DNA of 64,000 bases from Rhynchosporium graminicola. Its lineage: Eukaryota; Ascomycota; Leotiomycetes; Helotiales; Ploettnerulaceae. The first letter of the stretch is position 1; each line of letters starts with the position of its first letter. Below are positions 1 to 12,147 of this stretch, piece after piece. The DNA lies in NCBI GenBank assembly GCA_900074885.1, contig FJUW01000040.1, positions 1 to 64,000 on the forward strand, read 5' to 3'. The translations under genes and the position numbers were made by a program. The notes beneath the pieces were generated by a model, which searched no databases, was not told the DNA's origin, and worked only from the letters and a program-made list of their open reading frames with translations.

Positions 1-1362
1 GTTTTAGTAAATAAGTAATTAGTATTCTATACTAAAAGACCTCTAATACGCGCGACTTTATAAAGCTTTACTTATACTACGTATACTACTATTTCGGAGC
101 TCTATTAATAATTACCTCTAATAAAGGGCCTTAATTCGTTTCCTGTTTTTAGATTATAGTTATTATAATTCTCAGTACTAAAAGATAGCTTTCTATAGTA
201 GATTACCTATAAACAGATAGCTAAATAGAGATCTATAACTAATATCTCTAACGCAGATTACGACTTTTTATCTCTTACTATTAAGATAACTAGTTAGAAT
301 TCTTACTTATTATAGATTACGCTTAGATAACTCTCCTTTACGAATCCCTTAGAGGTCTCTTACCCTTTAAAGTCGTTTATAGATATATACCCCGCGTTAA
401 TTAGAATTAGAAAGACTTACCTGACTCTACTACGCTTACTAATAAGTTGAATACTTAGTAAGCTCTAGATTACGCTAATTACCTACGCGATACCTAGATT
501 ACTACTTAATCTAGCTTCTAACGTATATAAGCTAAGATATTCTAATCCTATAACTACTTACGCTATAAAGTCGACTTCACTATAGACGACCTTATCTAGC
601 TAGATATACGCTACTTTACGAGTACTCGACTTAGTAAAAAACTCGACTTCCTAACTAATAGACCTTTCTATATAATTAAAAAGGTTAGAAGCTCTTATCG
701 TCTAGAGCTCCCTGCTAGTATAAAAGTATATAACGTATTCCTTGCTACTAAGCTATAGAAGTATCTAAACGACCTCTTACTAGGATAAACCTTACTACTA
801 CTACTACTTATTAATATCACTAGTAACGATAAATAGGAGATCGAAGATATACTTACGTACTATAAGCAGCGTAATAGCCTCTTATACCGAGTTTCCTAGT
901 TAAATCAAGACGTCGATCTCATATAGTATAACGCTATAGACATTAAATACGCTCCTGCTAAGCTATAATAATTCTACCTTAATAACTTAACGTAAGCTAA
1001 ACCTCTTACTAAACTACCTAATTAGCTAAAAGCTTTCTACGATAGAATTAATAATTACGACTACCTTAATAGTAATAAGGAGATAGACTAACGCTTAAGG
1101 GCGAGCTTTTTTCGGAGGGGGGAGTAGTATAATAACTAGTTAGGTTTAGAGGTCTCTCCTTATTAGTGGAAACACTTACTGCTAAGCGAGATTACACGAG
1201 TAGAGTTTAGGGGCCCCTTTTAATATATATACTTCAATTCTCTCTCTACTTCTTCACTCCTTAGTTATAGATTCTCAAGTGATTCTTACTACTTCATATT
1301 CATAGTAATATGAGGTCTTATTACTCAGGTAGTTTTGAGACCTTTCTAGAGCAAGCGTCACA
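1..1362 (+). mobile_element. Ty3/Gypsy chromovirus copy D2, 3' end only
   Basis: The plus strand carries the integrase-to-C-terminus part of a Gypsy polyprotein, then a purine-rich tract (about 1111-1124) and one LTR. It is the reverse complement of the left part of the complete element at 18569-25144 and matches it through the end of pol near 1090, so it is a second copy of family D in the opposite orientation. The reading frame is riddled with TAA/TAG in place of Gln and Trp codons, as RIP produces. The rest lies beyond the window edge. It has inserted into the Fot1-like element that continues at 1363. Confidence 0.88.
1128..1362 (+). repeat. 3' LTR of copy D2
   Basis: A reverse-complement match to the 249-bp LTRs at 18569 and 24896, here 235 bp; about 14 bp near its start are missing. 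It starts as a TA-shifted version of TGTGACG and ends with CGTCACA. The expected 5-bp TSD (1363-1367) has its partner outside the window. Confidence 0.85.
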
Positions 1363-2877
1363 TCTTTAGTAGAAAGTACAGTTTCAGCGACTATAAGCTA
1401 TTTATCAGGCTCTCTTTCTAGTTGATAGAGCTCTGAATCAGGTGCTACTACCTCTCCTCTCTTCTGTAACTCTTGTAATTTAAGCTTCCTAGCCTTATTT
1501 ATCTTCCGTGCTTAAACTCCTGCTTTCAATAGAGATTTCTTATACTTTCTAATAGTATAAGAAAGTACTCGATTAGCTCTCCGGCGATTTTCTGTCTTTT
1601 CAGCTTTAGCTTTAGCTTGAATTTGAAGTCGTAGATTAGCTATACTTACTATAGTACTTCCAATTGACTTTGACTACTTAATCGATCGTCGAGAGGTCTT
1701 CTTCTCTTAGGCACTTAACTATAGCTTCTGTTGAAGTATAGTATTATCAGTAGAAGTAATTAAGGCCTTATAGAGTTGAACTATAGCTTCCTTGATCGAG
1801 CTTTGGAAGATCTCTCTTGAATCGTTAGATAAGTAAGTTGGATCTCTTCTAATAAACGACTCTACTATAGTTATAGTAGAGATCACTCTATCTACTAGTA
1901 TAGAAGGTAGTAGTAAAGGTAACTCTAGCTCTTCAATTGACTTCTGCTTTCTAAACGATCTTATTCTCTTTAATCTAGCTTTATAGCTAAGAGGCTATAT
2001 TCCAGTGTTCTTAAAAGCGTTCTGGATTATATAACGTTATATAGTTTTCTGTCGAATACTAGTAAGGTCTCTGAATAAAGAAGTGATTAAATAAGTAATA
2101 TCTAAGTTCCGTAAAGCCGAGTTAATAGCTTGAGAGTGGTAGTGCTTCTAAGGCCGAAAAACGCCTATATCTAATAGCTGAAGAGTATGCGTTAGGTAGC
2201 TTGGAAAGTACTATAGGTATATATGATTCTCTTGAAGAAGTACTATAAATTACTTATAGTAGTGAGATTCGTGGCCGTCTAAAAGGAGTAGTTTCTATGG
2301 CTTTTCTAGTCCGGTATACGAGTGTTTAATCAAATAGTAGGCGTATTCTATGATAATCGAGTTATTAATATATCCAGTTGAAGAGAAAGTGATTATTTCT
2401 TTACTAGAAAGGTTTATAGATATCCAGTTCTCTATAATCATCTCTCTAGGGTAAATTATAAAGGCTGGAAGTGTCTTCTTTCTATTACTACGTATAGTTT
2501 CTATAATAGTAACTGTTTTGCGGCTTCCTTATGTAGGTGTATATAGTGTATTTACACTCCTTAGAATAACTATACTCTCGGCATATAGGAGGGCGCCTCG
2601 TATACTAGATTCATCTATATTTAGAACTTTCTTTCTATTATTAATTTATAGCCTTTCTATCTCTCTCTCTAGGTTCTAGAACTACTAGATTACTACTTCT
2701 TCTATATATAGCTCTAATCGTATAGCTTCTATAGGTTTCGTCTTAATCGAATGGAGCTCTAGATAGTCCTTTAACTATTTACGGAACTAGGTATTAGAAG
2801 AAGGTAGCTTTAGAGGAGTTTAGGCCTATAGAATTAATATAATTATTAGCAGAATATTATTATAATAATAGGGAGAT
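1363..2877 (-). pseudogene. Fot1/pogo-like transposase, DDE catalytic part (element F)
   Basis: On the minus strand this reads as a DDE_1/CENP-B-type transposase. A LLLDGHESHYYK segment near 2250 carries the second catalytic Asp. It is followed by a degraded LQLLDIGVFRP segment matching the family's LQPLDVGVF motif, and upstream by a DESS...RGALLYAE stretch around 2600. The C-terminus near 1370-1440 is charged. Several in-frame TAA/TAG codons make it dead. The N-terminal half continues at 7959-8478 on the far side of Gypsy copy C1. The last part of the gene and the second terminus are cut off by copy D2 at 1362. RIP is milder here than in the C family. Confidence 0.85.
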
Positions 2878-3145
2878 TATAACGACATAAGACTCAAGGC
2901 GGTATATAAGCAAGAATAAACGAGTAGGGAGGCTAAGAGCGATCTTATATAGTCTACTACGAAGGAAACAAAAAGATAAGGAAGGAAGAAGAAGAGAGAT
3001 AGGGTGTAAGGCACCTTATATATATGTGCCGGTACTAGCCCGATACTGTACCGAGTCGGATACTAGTTCTGCCGGGATACCTATGAACTTAGGCTCTAGT
3101 ATCTATCTTTCTTCTTATATAATATTCAGGTAAGCTGTTATTATA
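2878..3145 (-). repeat. LTR of C1 (3' end relative to pol)
   Basis: 268 bp, from a mutated TGTGACGACACAAG start to a mutated GCTGTCGTCACA end. Pairs with 7686-7953. The TGTGACG/CGTCACA ends are inverted copies of each other. Confidence 0.9.
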
Positions 3146-3674
3146 TTACCCCCTCCCTAAGAAGAGCTTAACCCTAAGCTCGGAAGGTTATAGTTTATAC
3201 TAGAATTAGTCTTTATTATAACTATTTTCGTCGATATTTATATAATAGGCGCTAGCTGCTCTTTAGTAGTAGTAAATTCTTTATTAAGTTCTAATTAGTT
3301 ATATCGCTATAATAGTGCTATATTAGTTATAGCTTCTAAATCAGGCGGTAAGCAGTATTTGCTTTATCTATTTGCAGTAGGAGTCGAGTTTAAGTAGGGC
3401 GTAGGGTATATAAAGGAAAGGGTTTATTAATATTAGAGCTTTTCCTTTTTAACTATAATAACTACTTTAACTTATAAGTTTACTCTTCCTAGACTATAAT
3501 ATAGCTCTTATAGTAGGTATTATTACTAACTACTATAGCAGTCTACTATAATCTTATATATTAATTAACTTAATTAATTCTTCTTTTAATATAAGTAAGT
3601 TTCTTATCTTAGTTTTAGAGATAGTTTTAAGTGTAGTATAAGGGTTTTACAGATCTATAATACTAACTCCTATA

Positions 3675-4600
3675 GTGCTTTTACTAGTTCTTGCTAGTAC
3701 TCTTTCAATAGCGTATTATATATATTACCTACGATATATTCGCGCTTTCCTTAAGATAAAGTATAATAATACTCTTATTTTAGAACTCTTATACTTATTT
3801 AATAAGCTTAACTCTAAGCTTTATAAGTATTATTCGGCATTAAAGAGTAGTTATAAGTATATAAGTTACTTGAACTTAAACGTAATTATATATACTAACG
3901 CGTTATAATTACCTGATTATATTAATATAAAGTATACTATTTTATCCGGTTTACTTCCTAGTAGCGAAGCTAAGGATACGGAGCTAAATCGGAGTAGTAT
4001 TATAGCTACTTATAAGGCTATTAATCAGATCTATCGTCTCGCGAAATCTACTACTCCTATTACTACGTTAGAGATTACTACTATATAATTAGCGGAGACT
4101 TAAGCTTTAAAGCGTTCTATAGAGAAAGTATTTAAGGAGTTAGAGTTTATTAAAGTAGTAAGTTACGATCTTAAACCTTTAGATACTAATATAATACTAA
4201 CGCGATATAGGATTTAGATCTTCTAATAATCGATTCGGCGAAGTCTAGGTTAATAGCTAAAATAGTATTAAAGTAGATAAAGGAATTAAATAGTATTATA
4301 CGGGAATTTGTAAAGAAAGCTATATTTAAAGCTATAATATCTAATACTAGAGGAAAGAGGAATTTACTTTCTAGTTTAGAGATAGTATCGGATCTAGATA
4401 CTCTCGGACTCTCTCTAAAGAAGAAAGCCCGTAGGATTAGCTATTATACTTAGTCTACTTCTAGGGCTATATTAGTAGATTTAAGTAAAGAGTTAGATAT
4501 AATAGTTCTAGTTCTAGATATTCTAGATTTACTAGAAGCTCCGGAGGACTTAGAGGAGAAAGCTAGTAAAATAGAAGTAATTAAAGAAGTAGAGTTTTAG
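3675..4600 (+). pseudogene. Antisense ORF of family C (in C1)
   Basis: Between the end of pol and the 3' LTR, the strand opposite to pol reads as protein in two overlapping frames. The first runs from about 3675 to 4220. Its first 77 codons are fully open in both C1 and C2 despite heavy RIP; later stops are only TAA/TAG at likely Gln/Trp sites. The second runs from about 4215 to the TAG at 4600 and ends with a charged, Leu/Glu-rich segment (KELDIIVLVLDILDLLEAP). The first codon seen is GTG, so the true start is unknown. The frame change may be an intron or an old indel. I do not recognise the family. Confidence 0.5.
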
Positions 4601-5039
4601 ATATAGCGTTATTATAAAGTATAATTAAGGAATTATTCCTAGTAATAAATTCTAATACTAATAACTATAATAGCTTATTATTCTCTAAGTAACTATAGTT
4701 ATCTATTCCGTCTTCCTAAGCTTTAATCTACTGATTTAGTTTATATAGAGGTCTAAGTTTACTTAGGTTAGTAGTATAGAAGTCTCTAAGCTTATACGGA
4801 ATACTTATTAAGTTAGAAGCGTTATACTAAGTTAAGTCCGAGTTATAGCTTAGCTAGCTAACTTAATACTTTAGATTACCTCTTAGGAGCTATATAGCGA
4901 GTATATCTTATAACTCTTACTCTTCTTAAGTAGCGATAACCTCTAAGGGTGAGTTTAGTAACTCCTAGCTTAGTAATAAGTTATCCGGGTCCTTAAAGAG
5001 TAATTCGGAGGCGAATATATTATATATAGAAGATCCCGA

Positions 5040-5040
5040 N
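5040..5040. other. Assembly joint (N) inside C1
   Basis: A single N replaces about 2.7 kb that is present in C2 and C3. C1 is 5,076 bp against 7,777 bp for the other two after correction. Confidence 0.85.
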
Positions 5041-7685
5041 GCTACGAGTCGTTCGGTATCGGGATCCTTAGGAGAGTCGCTATTTAGATAGTCTTATAAG
5101 AGGCGGTCTATCTCGTAGATACTAGTAAAGAATAATTCGGAACCTTTACGTTTTATATTAAAGTGAAAAGCTATAATACTAATTTAGTAAATCGGAACCG
5201 GTTTCTAGATCCTTAGAAGTTAAGAGGAGCACTTATAGTAGAGTTTCGGCGTAAGTACTTTTCTCGATGAATTCGGAGCAGAAAGGAGTTCGGATTCCTT
5301 AGTAATAAGCGGAAATAAGTTAAAAGGTAAGAATAATATATTAATATACTATATCGCTACTATTTAGTATAATCGGTATTAGTTTAGCTAGTTTATAGCT
5401 AAGTCCCGCGTATTAGTATCGATTTAGTAAGATCGATTAATACTAAGTTTATAAGGTAGTAGAGTTATAATTATCTTCTTATTATATCAGAAGGTAGCTA
5501 GATAGCGTTCCGACTATAGTAGCTTATAGTAGAGCGTATCTAGCTTAACTTGAAATCGTTATATCTATTTAATATTAATAATTATATCTTATTATCCTAA
5601 ATCGAGGAGAATAAAAGAGTAGTTATAAATACGCCTACTATTAATAGAAAGGTATAAACATATGAAATAAGTAATATAAGTTCTAATAGATTATTAGAAA
5701 TTACGTATTAGAATAGAATAAGGCAATAGCTCGATTTTAATATTAAGGGCCTCTAATAATCGTCTGGTAAGAGTGCGATTAATAAATAGATAACTATTCG
5801 CTCCGGTATCGATTAAGCTATTTATAGAGACTCTTAGCTTATTTATACTAATTATAGTTAGGTATATAAATTACTTACTTCCTATTAGGGAGTTAAAGTC
5901 TAGATTAGAGAGATTATACTTACGTAGACCTAGGAAGGAGTTTTTACCTAGGCCTTATCGTTTCCCTCTAGTATTAGTCTAGATTCGGAGGGTATATCTT
6001 CTATTACTTCCTTAGTTACTTAATCCTTTTCCGGAAATTCGTTAATTAATTAAATCTTAAGTAAGTTAGGGTAGTCTAGCTTAATATAACTAAGCTATCT
6101 ATAACTATAATACCTAAGGGGTTCTCCGGTCGAGGTAATAAGGCGTTTTAGCGCGGAAGGAGTATTAGATTATACCGGGGTAAAGGTACGTACGTATAGT
6201 ACGGGAGTAGTTTATTAAGGAGCTAAGCTTAAGGACCGGTAAGAGGTAGAACTAGTAGTAGTTATAGTAGTAATAGTAAGCTTACGGTACTATACTTAAG
6301 TAGTAGCTTTCTCGGGATAAGTACGTTCTAAGTTATAGCGATACTTAGTATTAAAAGAAAGTAAGGATCTAACTATAGAAGCGTAGTTCTTATTCTATAT
6401 TAGTTTAATAATAAGAGTTAAAGCGCGTAAAGATAGTATAATCTTATCTTATATATAGAAGAACTACTCTTTCTTTTTAACTTTACTTTAGATAATAGCG
6501 CTTTAAAATCGACTACGAAACTCGGCGAAAGTCTTATATATATAATCAGGTTATTATATTTCTAGGCAGTAGAAAGCGTTATAGTAGTTATCTTCCTCTA
6601 AACTAGTAAGAAAGTTCTCCTCTAATAAGGAGATTATTTTATTACTAGTTTTAAACTCGTTAGCGAGATACTAAGGCATAAGATACTCCTTAGCTAATCT
6701 AGTAACTAGCTCTTATATAAGAACGCGCCAGGAGAAGTCCGTAAGGTAATAATCAGCGTTTATAGCTAGCTAGTCTTATATTAATACTCTTTATTAGAGG
6801 AAAGTAAGGTCCGATCTATTATCTAAGGGTAAGATCTTCTTAGTAAGATAAGACTTCTTAGGGCGTAACTCTACTAATTCGGCGCTAGGAGAAGGAGATA
6901 GTTTATTAGGAATAGTATCTTCTCTCTTAGTACTATGTATTAGAATAGAGTTTATTAGGTTATTAAACTCTACTATACGCGGAGATTATAGTATTAGTTC
7001 TAGTAGGAGAGTCGAAGATAAGCGAGGGACCCTTATAAGGAACTTATCTTATACGGAGATTAGTCTATCTATAGTATCTTCTAGAGAGTTATTCTTTTCC
7101 TCTTAATCTACTAATTATTATAAGAGAGAATAGATCAGGTTCGAGTCACTTATAGTAGTAAGAGTACTTAGTAATTATACTTCTAGTGAATTTCGCTTTT
7201 ATTTTCCTTTCTCTCTTAGTTAGTACTTCCTTAATAAGGTATTAATATTCTCTAGGGCAAGAGATATTTAGGGTAAGGAAAGGTATAATAGATTAAGTTC
7301 GGAGGTAGAGTAGGGAGGATCGCGTTAAGTTCCCCTAGAACTAGAGAAGTCTCTAGTTTATTAGTTAAGAGCTATAATAGTAGCTTAAAAAGGGATATAT
7401 TAGAGCTATTTCAGTAGTAATATATAGAGATTAAAGTTCCGGGGTATTTATTATACTTTCTTTAAAATCTATTTATAATTCCTTTATATTAAGGGGGTTA
7501 TTAAAAGAGCGTTAGCGAAGACCTCCTCTATTATACTATTTACGATAAGCTAAATTAAACCCTAATTTATAGTTATCCGAGAGATCTCTAGTATCTCGGC
7601 TATATATAAGTAGTTATCGAATAACTAACTTAGTAGTAAGATATTATAATAAGCTATCTCCGGCTATCTTAATCTTTTTGTTTAA

Positions 7686-7953
7686 TATAATAATATAAGA
7701 CTTAAGGCGGTATATAAGTAAGAATAAACGAGTAAGGAGGCTAAGAGCGATCTTATATAGTCTACTATAAAGGAAATAAAAAGATAAGGAAGGAAGAAGA
7801 AGAGAGATAAGGTATAAGGCACCTTATATATATATACCGGTACTAGCCCGATATTATACCGAGTCGGATACTAGTTCTGCCGGGATACCTATGAACTTAG
7901 GCCCTAGTATCTATCCTTCTTCTCATATGACATTCAGGTGAGCTGTCGTCACA
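7686..7953 (-). repeat. LTR of C1 (5' end relative to pol)
   Basis: 268 bp, the same length as 2878-3145. It ends in an unmutated GCTGTCGTCACA, followed directly by the TSD gagat. Confidence 0.9.
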
Positions 7954-7958
7954 GAGAT

Positions 7959-8478
7959 CTTATTATAAGTAGATGAGTGATTACTGATTTAACTATCAGA
8001 TAAGTAGCTCTTATATCTAACTCCTAATGATTATAGTAATACTACCTAATAGCCTCCTCCTGCGAGGGAGTAAGTAGCTTATTATAGCTACTACTCCCTG
8101 GAAATAACTCCTTCTTCAAGCTACTTTTCTTTACTCTTGAAATAGCTTTACGTAGAGAAGAGACTTTAATATCGAATTTACGTGCTACTATAGAAGGACT
8201 ATCTGTAGGGTGCGCTATATACTATAGTTTAGTATCTCGGAAGGCCTTTTCATACTCTGACTTAGTAGTATAACTCTGGAAGTAATATCTACTACGGGGT
8301 ACTAGTATTTTTAGTATTATTAATAATTATTAGATATTAGTAGTAATGTTAAAAGTAGTTAATTTAGGTAGTAAAGCGCGATTTTAGGTATTAAAAAGCG
8401 AGGCGTTTGTATATACGAGGCATTTGCATGTCCCGACAGTAAGCGAGTCCCGAGCGAAACTGTCGGGGAACCGGCTAG
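7959..8478 (-). pseudogene. Fot1/pogo-like transposase, N-terminal DNA-binding part, and terminus of F
   Basis: On minus this gives a helix-turn-helix N-terminus (YEKAFRDTKL, then PSIVARKFDIKVSSLRKAIS, then LTPSQEEAIR), typical of the psq/CENP-B DNA-binding region ahead of a DDE_1 domain. It continues the frame interrupted by C1 at 2877. The element ends at 8478 against a TA (8479-8480) in the Tc1-like copy G1, the target expected for this superfamily. A hairpin (arms 8432-8440 and 8459-8467) sits just inside the terminus. Start and promoter are not resolved. Confidence 0.8.
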
Positions 8479-9608
8479 TAATTCTCTTATCCTTTTAAGT
8501 ATTATTAACTCTTACGCTTCTAGTATAACTTCTTATAGTCTCTTATAAGACTAGTATACCTTAGGATAGTTTACCTTAATATAATCTTTTATATTATTTT
8601 ATATAGTCTTAATTAGATTTAAATCAGGGGAGTTCGCAAGCTAGTAGATAAGAGTAATACTTATTACTTTAAATATAGAAGTTATAAACTTAGAAGTATA
8701 CCCTTTTATATTATCTTATTAAAATTTAAGTTCTAAGTACTTTAATAAAAGCTCTTAAATTAAAAGAATAATAATTCTAAAGTAAGACTTTTTATTAATT
8801 ATCTTCTAATCTTTCTCTTAAAATAACCTCTTATACTAGCTATATTTCCCTAATATTATACTCTAGAATATCTACTTAATCTTCCTCTGATATTAAGCTT
8901 CTATATAATTAAAGTAGTATTCCTTCTTATAGCTAACTTTCTATATAACTTACTCCTTAATATATTTCCTAAGTTATACTTATATCTTATTATTCTAAAT
9001 AACTAAAAACTACTAATCTTCTATCTAATTTTCGTGCTCGATAGCTTACTAAAGTTATATAATTTAATTTATATAAGAGAAGTTAGGTTTTTAGCGTATA
9101 ATCTATCGAGTAAAGCTTTTCTTCTTAAAAGTAATATAGATAATAAAAAGGCTTATATCTTATTTTAAAATCGAAGGAATTTCGACCTAAGGAGTATAGT
9201 AGTTAGCCCTTAAGCTAGTAACTTATTTAATAAGGTATTTTCGTTATAGAATACTTAAGTAAGCTCTTCGATCTCTTAAATAATACTAAGGAGTAAGATA
9301 AATCGATAAGGCATATTATACTTAATATTAAGTAAAGTTTAATTAAAAGGAAATCTAATCTTAAGTCTAGCTAGCTTTAAAATAGAGAGTTTAATAGCGA
9401 ATTCGTTCATCTCGAGAGGTCTATCTTATTAGAGTCTTAAGTATAAGTATACTTAGTAATAATTCTATACTAAAAGTCGTGAATTCTAGCCGGAAAAGCG
9501 ACGAATTAATATATATATATTATTAGATAAGACTCTAGTAGAGACCTCTTATAGTAGAAACCTCTAGAATAGCGTATAAACTACGTTTTATATATTATTT
9601 ACTACCTG
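8479..9608 (-). pseudogene. Tc1-like transposon copy G1, C-terminal end replaced by F
   Basis: It is the reverse complement of the interrupted copy G2 (10165-10423, then 27206-28033), which has a readable Tc1 catalytic motif (SPDLN). The whole copy is very TA-rich with stops throughout. Its outer terminus (CTACCTG at 9602-9608, read outward as CAGGTAG) is followed by TA. The other end is interrupted by F at 8478, so the last part of the transposase is outside this window. Confidence 0.8.
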
Positions 9609-9610
9609 TA

Positions 9611-10162
9611 TTAAGTATGCTCCGGCTATCTTTTATTGAAGTGGCGCTGGTGACTGTGGCCTTTTTGCCTAAGGCCTTCAGAGATATTTTACATCGCGGA
9701 GCCAATACGGGGCTGTTTAAATCCCTTGCTCGTTAAAGGTACAGAAGGGGGTTTCAGGTGGGTCTCGTCAACCCTTGTAAATTACCAGGACAGTGTTGAA
9801 ACTACAGATTCGCCCCATATATTTTTTGTATAGATATAGTGCGGGACGAGACCCACCTGAAGCCCCTTTCGTACCAAACAGCGTGGCGAACAAAAATTAA
9901 CCTGCATGTCATATCAGCCATAAGGCTGACTACGATTTCTCGTGTGGTTGAGGGATATGACAGCTCGAAGACGACCTTCTTAAAGGTGGAAAGGGATGTA
10001 AGAGCTAAATCACAAGATAACAATATCAGGAGCGTGTTCTTCTAGAAAAACGTATCGCTGTGAAAATCCGTAATATTGGCGACGACGTTGATATAACGAG
10101 GCTATGCTATTTCGTGAACGGACGTCTCCGGATGCCCTACTAAACATACTAAAACTACTTAG
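9611..10162. other. RIP-free single-copy island between two divergent Tc1 copies
   Basis: About 550 bp of balanced composition with many CA and TG steps, in sharp contrast to both sides. I see no other copy in the window, which would explain its escape from RIP. It contains an imperfect inverted repeat (9738-9769 and 9845-9875). Two small overlapping ORFs on opposite strands (9802-10023 and 9839-10045) cross the right arm, and neither resembles a known protein. It may be host DNA trapped between the insertions or the body of an unknown short element. Confidence 0.7.
9738..9875. repeat. Inverted repeat, about 31-bp arms, 75-bp loop
   Basis: The left arm 9738-9769 and right arm 9845-9875 are reverse complements except for a few positions. 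The core GACGAGACCCACCTGAA is perfect. It could form a hairpin or be the ends of a small element. Confidence 0.8.
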
Positions 10163-10164
10163 TA

Positions 10165-10423
10165 TAAGTGGTAAATAATATATAAAACGTAGTCTATACG
10201 CTATTCTAGAGGTTTCTACTATAAGAAGTCTCTACTAGGGTCTTATCTAATAATATATATATATTAACTCGCTAGTTTTCCGACTAGAATTCACGACTTT
10301 TAGTATAGAATTATTACTAAGTATACTTACGCTTAAGACTCTAATAAAATAGACCTCTTAAGATAAACGAATTCGCTATTAAACTCTCTATTTTAAAGCT
10401 AGCTAGACTTAAGATCAGATTTC
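10165..10423 (+). mobile_element. Tc1-like copy G2, segment 1 of 3
   Basis: Begins after a TA (10163-10164) with a terminal sequence close to that of G1 (TAAGTGGTAAATAA against CAGGTAGTAAATAA). It is interrupted by C2. With segments 27206-28033 and 42663-42843, and counting each TSD once, the element is 1,268 bp, a normal Tc1 size. Confidence 0.8.
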
Positions 10424-10691
10424 TGTAATAATACAAGACTTAAGGCGGTATATAAGCAAGAATAAATAAGTAGGGAGGCTAAGAGCGATCTTATATAGTC
10501 TACTATAAAGGAAATAAAAAGATAAGGAAGGAAGAAGAAGAGAGATAGAGTATAAGGCACCTTATATATATATGCTAGTACTAGCCCGATACTATACCGA
10601 GTCAGATACTAGTTCTGCTGGGATACTTATGAACTTAGGCCCTAGTATCTATCCTTCTTCTTATATGATATTCAGGTGAGCTATTATTATA
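10424..10691 (-). repeat. LTR of C2 (3' end relative to pol)
   Basis: 268 bp, followed by the pyrimidine tract that is the complement of the polypurine tract. Pairs with 26933-27200. Confidence 0.9.
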
Positions 10692-11221
10692 TTACCCCCT
10701 CCTTAAGAAGAGCTTAACCCTAAGCTCGGAAGGTTATAGTTTATACTAGAATTAGTTTTTATTATAACTGTTTTCGTCGATATTCGCGTAATAAGCACTA
10801 GCCGCTCTTTAGTAGTAGTAAATTCTTTATCAGGTTCTGATTAGTTACGTTACTATAATAGTACTATATTAGTTATAGCTTCTAAATCGGGCGATAAGCG
10901 GTATTTACTTTATCTATTTATAATAGGAGTCGAGTTTAAGTAGAGCGTGAGATATATAAAAGAAGGAGTTTATTAATATTAGAGCTTTTCCTTTTTAACT
11001 ATAATAACTACTTTAACTTATAAGTTTACTTTCCTTAGACTACGATATAGCTCCTATAGTAGGTATTATTACTAACTACTATAATAGTCTACTATAATCT
11101 TATATATTAATCGACCTAATTAACTCTTCTCTTAATATAAGTAAGTTTCTTATCTTAGTTTTAGAAATAGTTCTTAAGTGCAGTATAAGGGTTTTATAGA
11201 TCTATAACGCTAACTCCTATA

Positions 11222-12147
11222 GTGCTTTTACTAGTTCCTGCTAGTACTCTTTCAGCGGCGTATTATATATATTACTTACGATATATTCGCGCTTTCCTTA
11301 AGATAAAGTATAATAATACTCTTATTTTAGAACTCTTATACTTATTTAATAAGCTTAACTCTAAGCTTTATAAGTATTATTTAGCGTTAAAGAGTAGTTA
11401 TAAGTATATAAGTTACTTAAATATAAACGTAGTTATATATACTAACGCGTTATAATTACTTAATTATATTAATATAGAGTATATGATTTTATTTAGTTTA
11501 CTTCTTAGTAGCGAAACTAAAGACGCGGAGCTAAATCGGGATAGTATCGTAGCTACTTATAAGGCTATTGATCGGATCTATCGTCTCGCGAAATCTGCTA
11601 CTCTTATTACTATATTAGAGATTACTACTATATAATTAGTAAAGACTTAAGCTTTAAGATATTCTATAGAGAAAGTATTTAAGGAGTTAGAGTTTATTAA
11701 AGTAATAAGTTATAATCTTAAATCTTTAGATATTAGTATAATACTAACGCGATATAGGATTTAGATCTTCTAATAGTCGATTCGGTAAAGTTTAAGTTAA
11801 TAGCTAAAATAGCGTTAAAGTAGATAAAAGAATTAAATAGTATTATATAGGAATTTATAAAGAAAGCTATATTTAAAGCTATAATATCTAATACTAGGGG
11901 AAAGAGGAATTTACTTTCTAGTTTAGAGATAGTATTAGATCTAGATACTCCCGGACTCTCTCTAAAGAAGAAAGCCTATAGGATTAGTTATTATACTTAG
12001 TTTACTATTAGAGCTATATTAGTAGATTTAGGTAAGGAGTTAGATATAATAGTTCTAGTTCTAGATATTCTAGATTTACTAGAAGCTCTAGAGGACTTAG
12101 GGGAGAAAGCTAGTAAAGTAAAAGTAGTTAAAGAAGTAGAGTTTTAG
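11222..12147 (+). pseudogene. Antisense ORF of family C (in C2)
   Basis: Equivalent to 3675-4600 in C1, with the same 77-codon open start and the same change of frame midway. It ends at the same TAG. Differences from C1 are mostly C/T and G/A, so each copy was mutated on its own. Function unknown. Confidence 0.5.

Larger units (their letters stand above)
2878..7953 (-). mobile_element. Ty3/Gypsy chromovirus copy C1, inserted in F, internal part lost at an N
   Basis: Two 268-bp LTRs and a perfect 5-bp TSD, gagat (2873-2877 and 7954-7958), define the ends. The pyrimidine tract after the left LTR (TTACCCCCTCCC, about 3146) is the complement of a polypurine tract, so pol runs on minus. Its end (chromodomain) lies near 4630-5000. 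The single N at 5040 joins sequence equivalent to 12590 directly to sequence equivalent to 15522 of copy C2. About 2.7 kb covering integrase, RNase H and much of reverse transcriptase is therefore missing from the assembly. It is strongly RIP-mutated with no intact reading frame. Confidence 0.9.

Noticed and set aside
9802..10045. Two overlapping ORFs in the RIP-free island as genes
   Set aside because: They mirror each other on opposite strands, cross one arm of the inverted repeat, and have no recognisable features.
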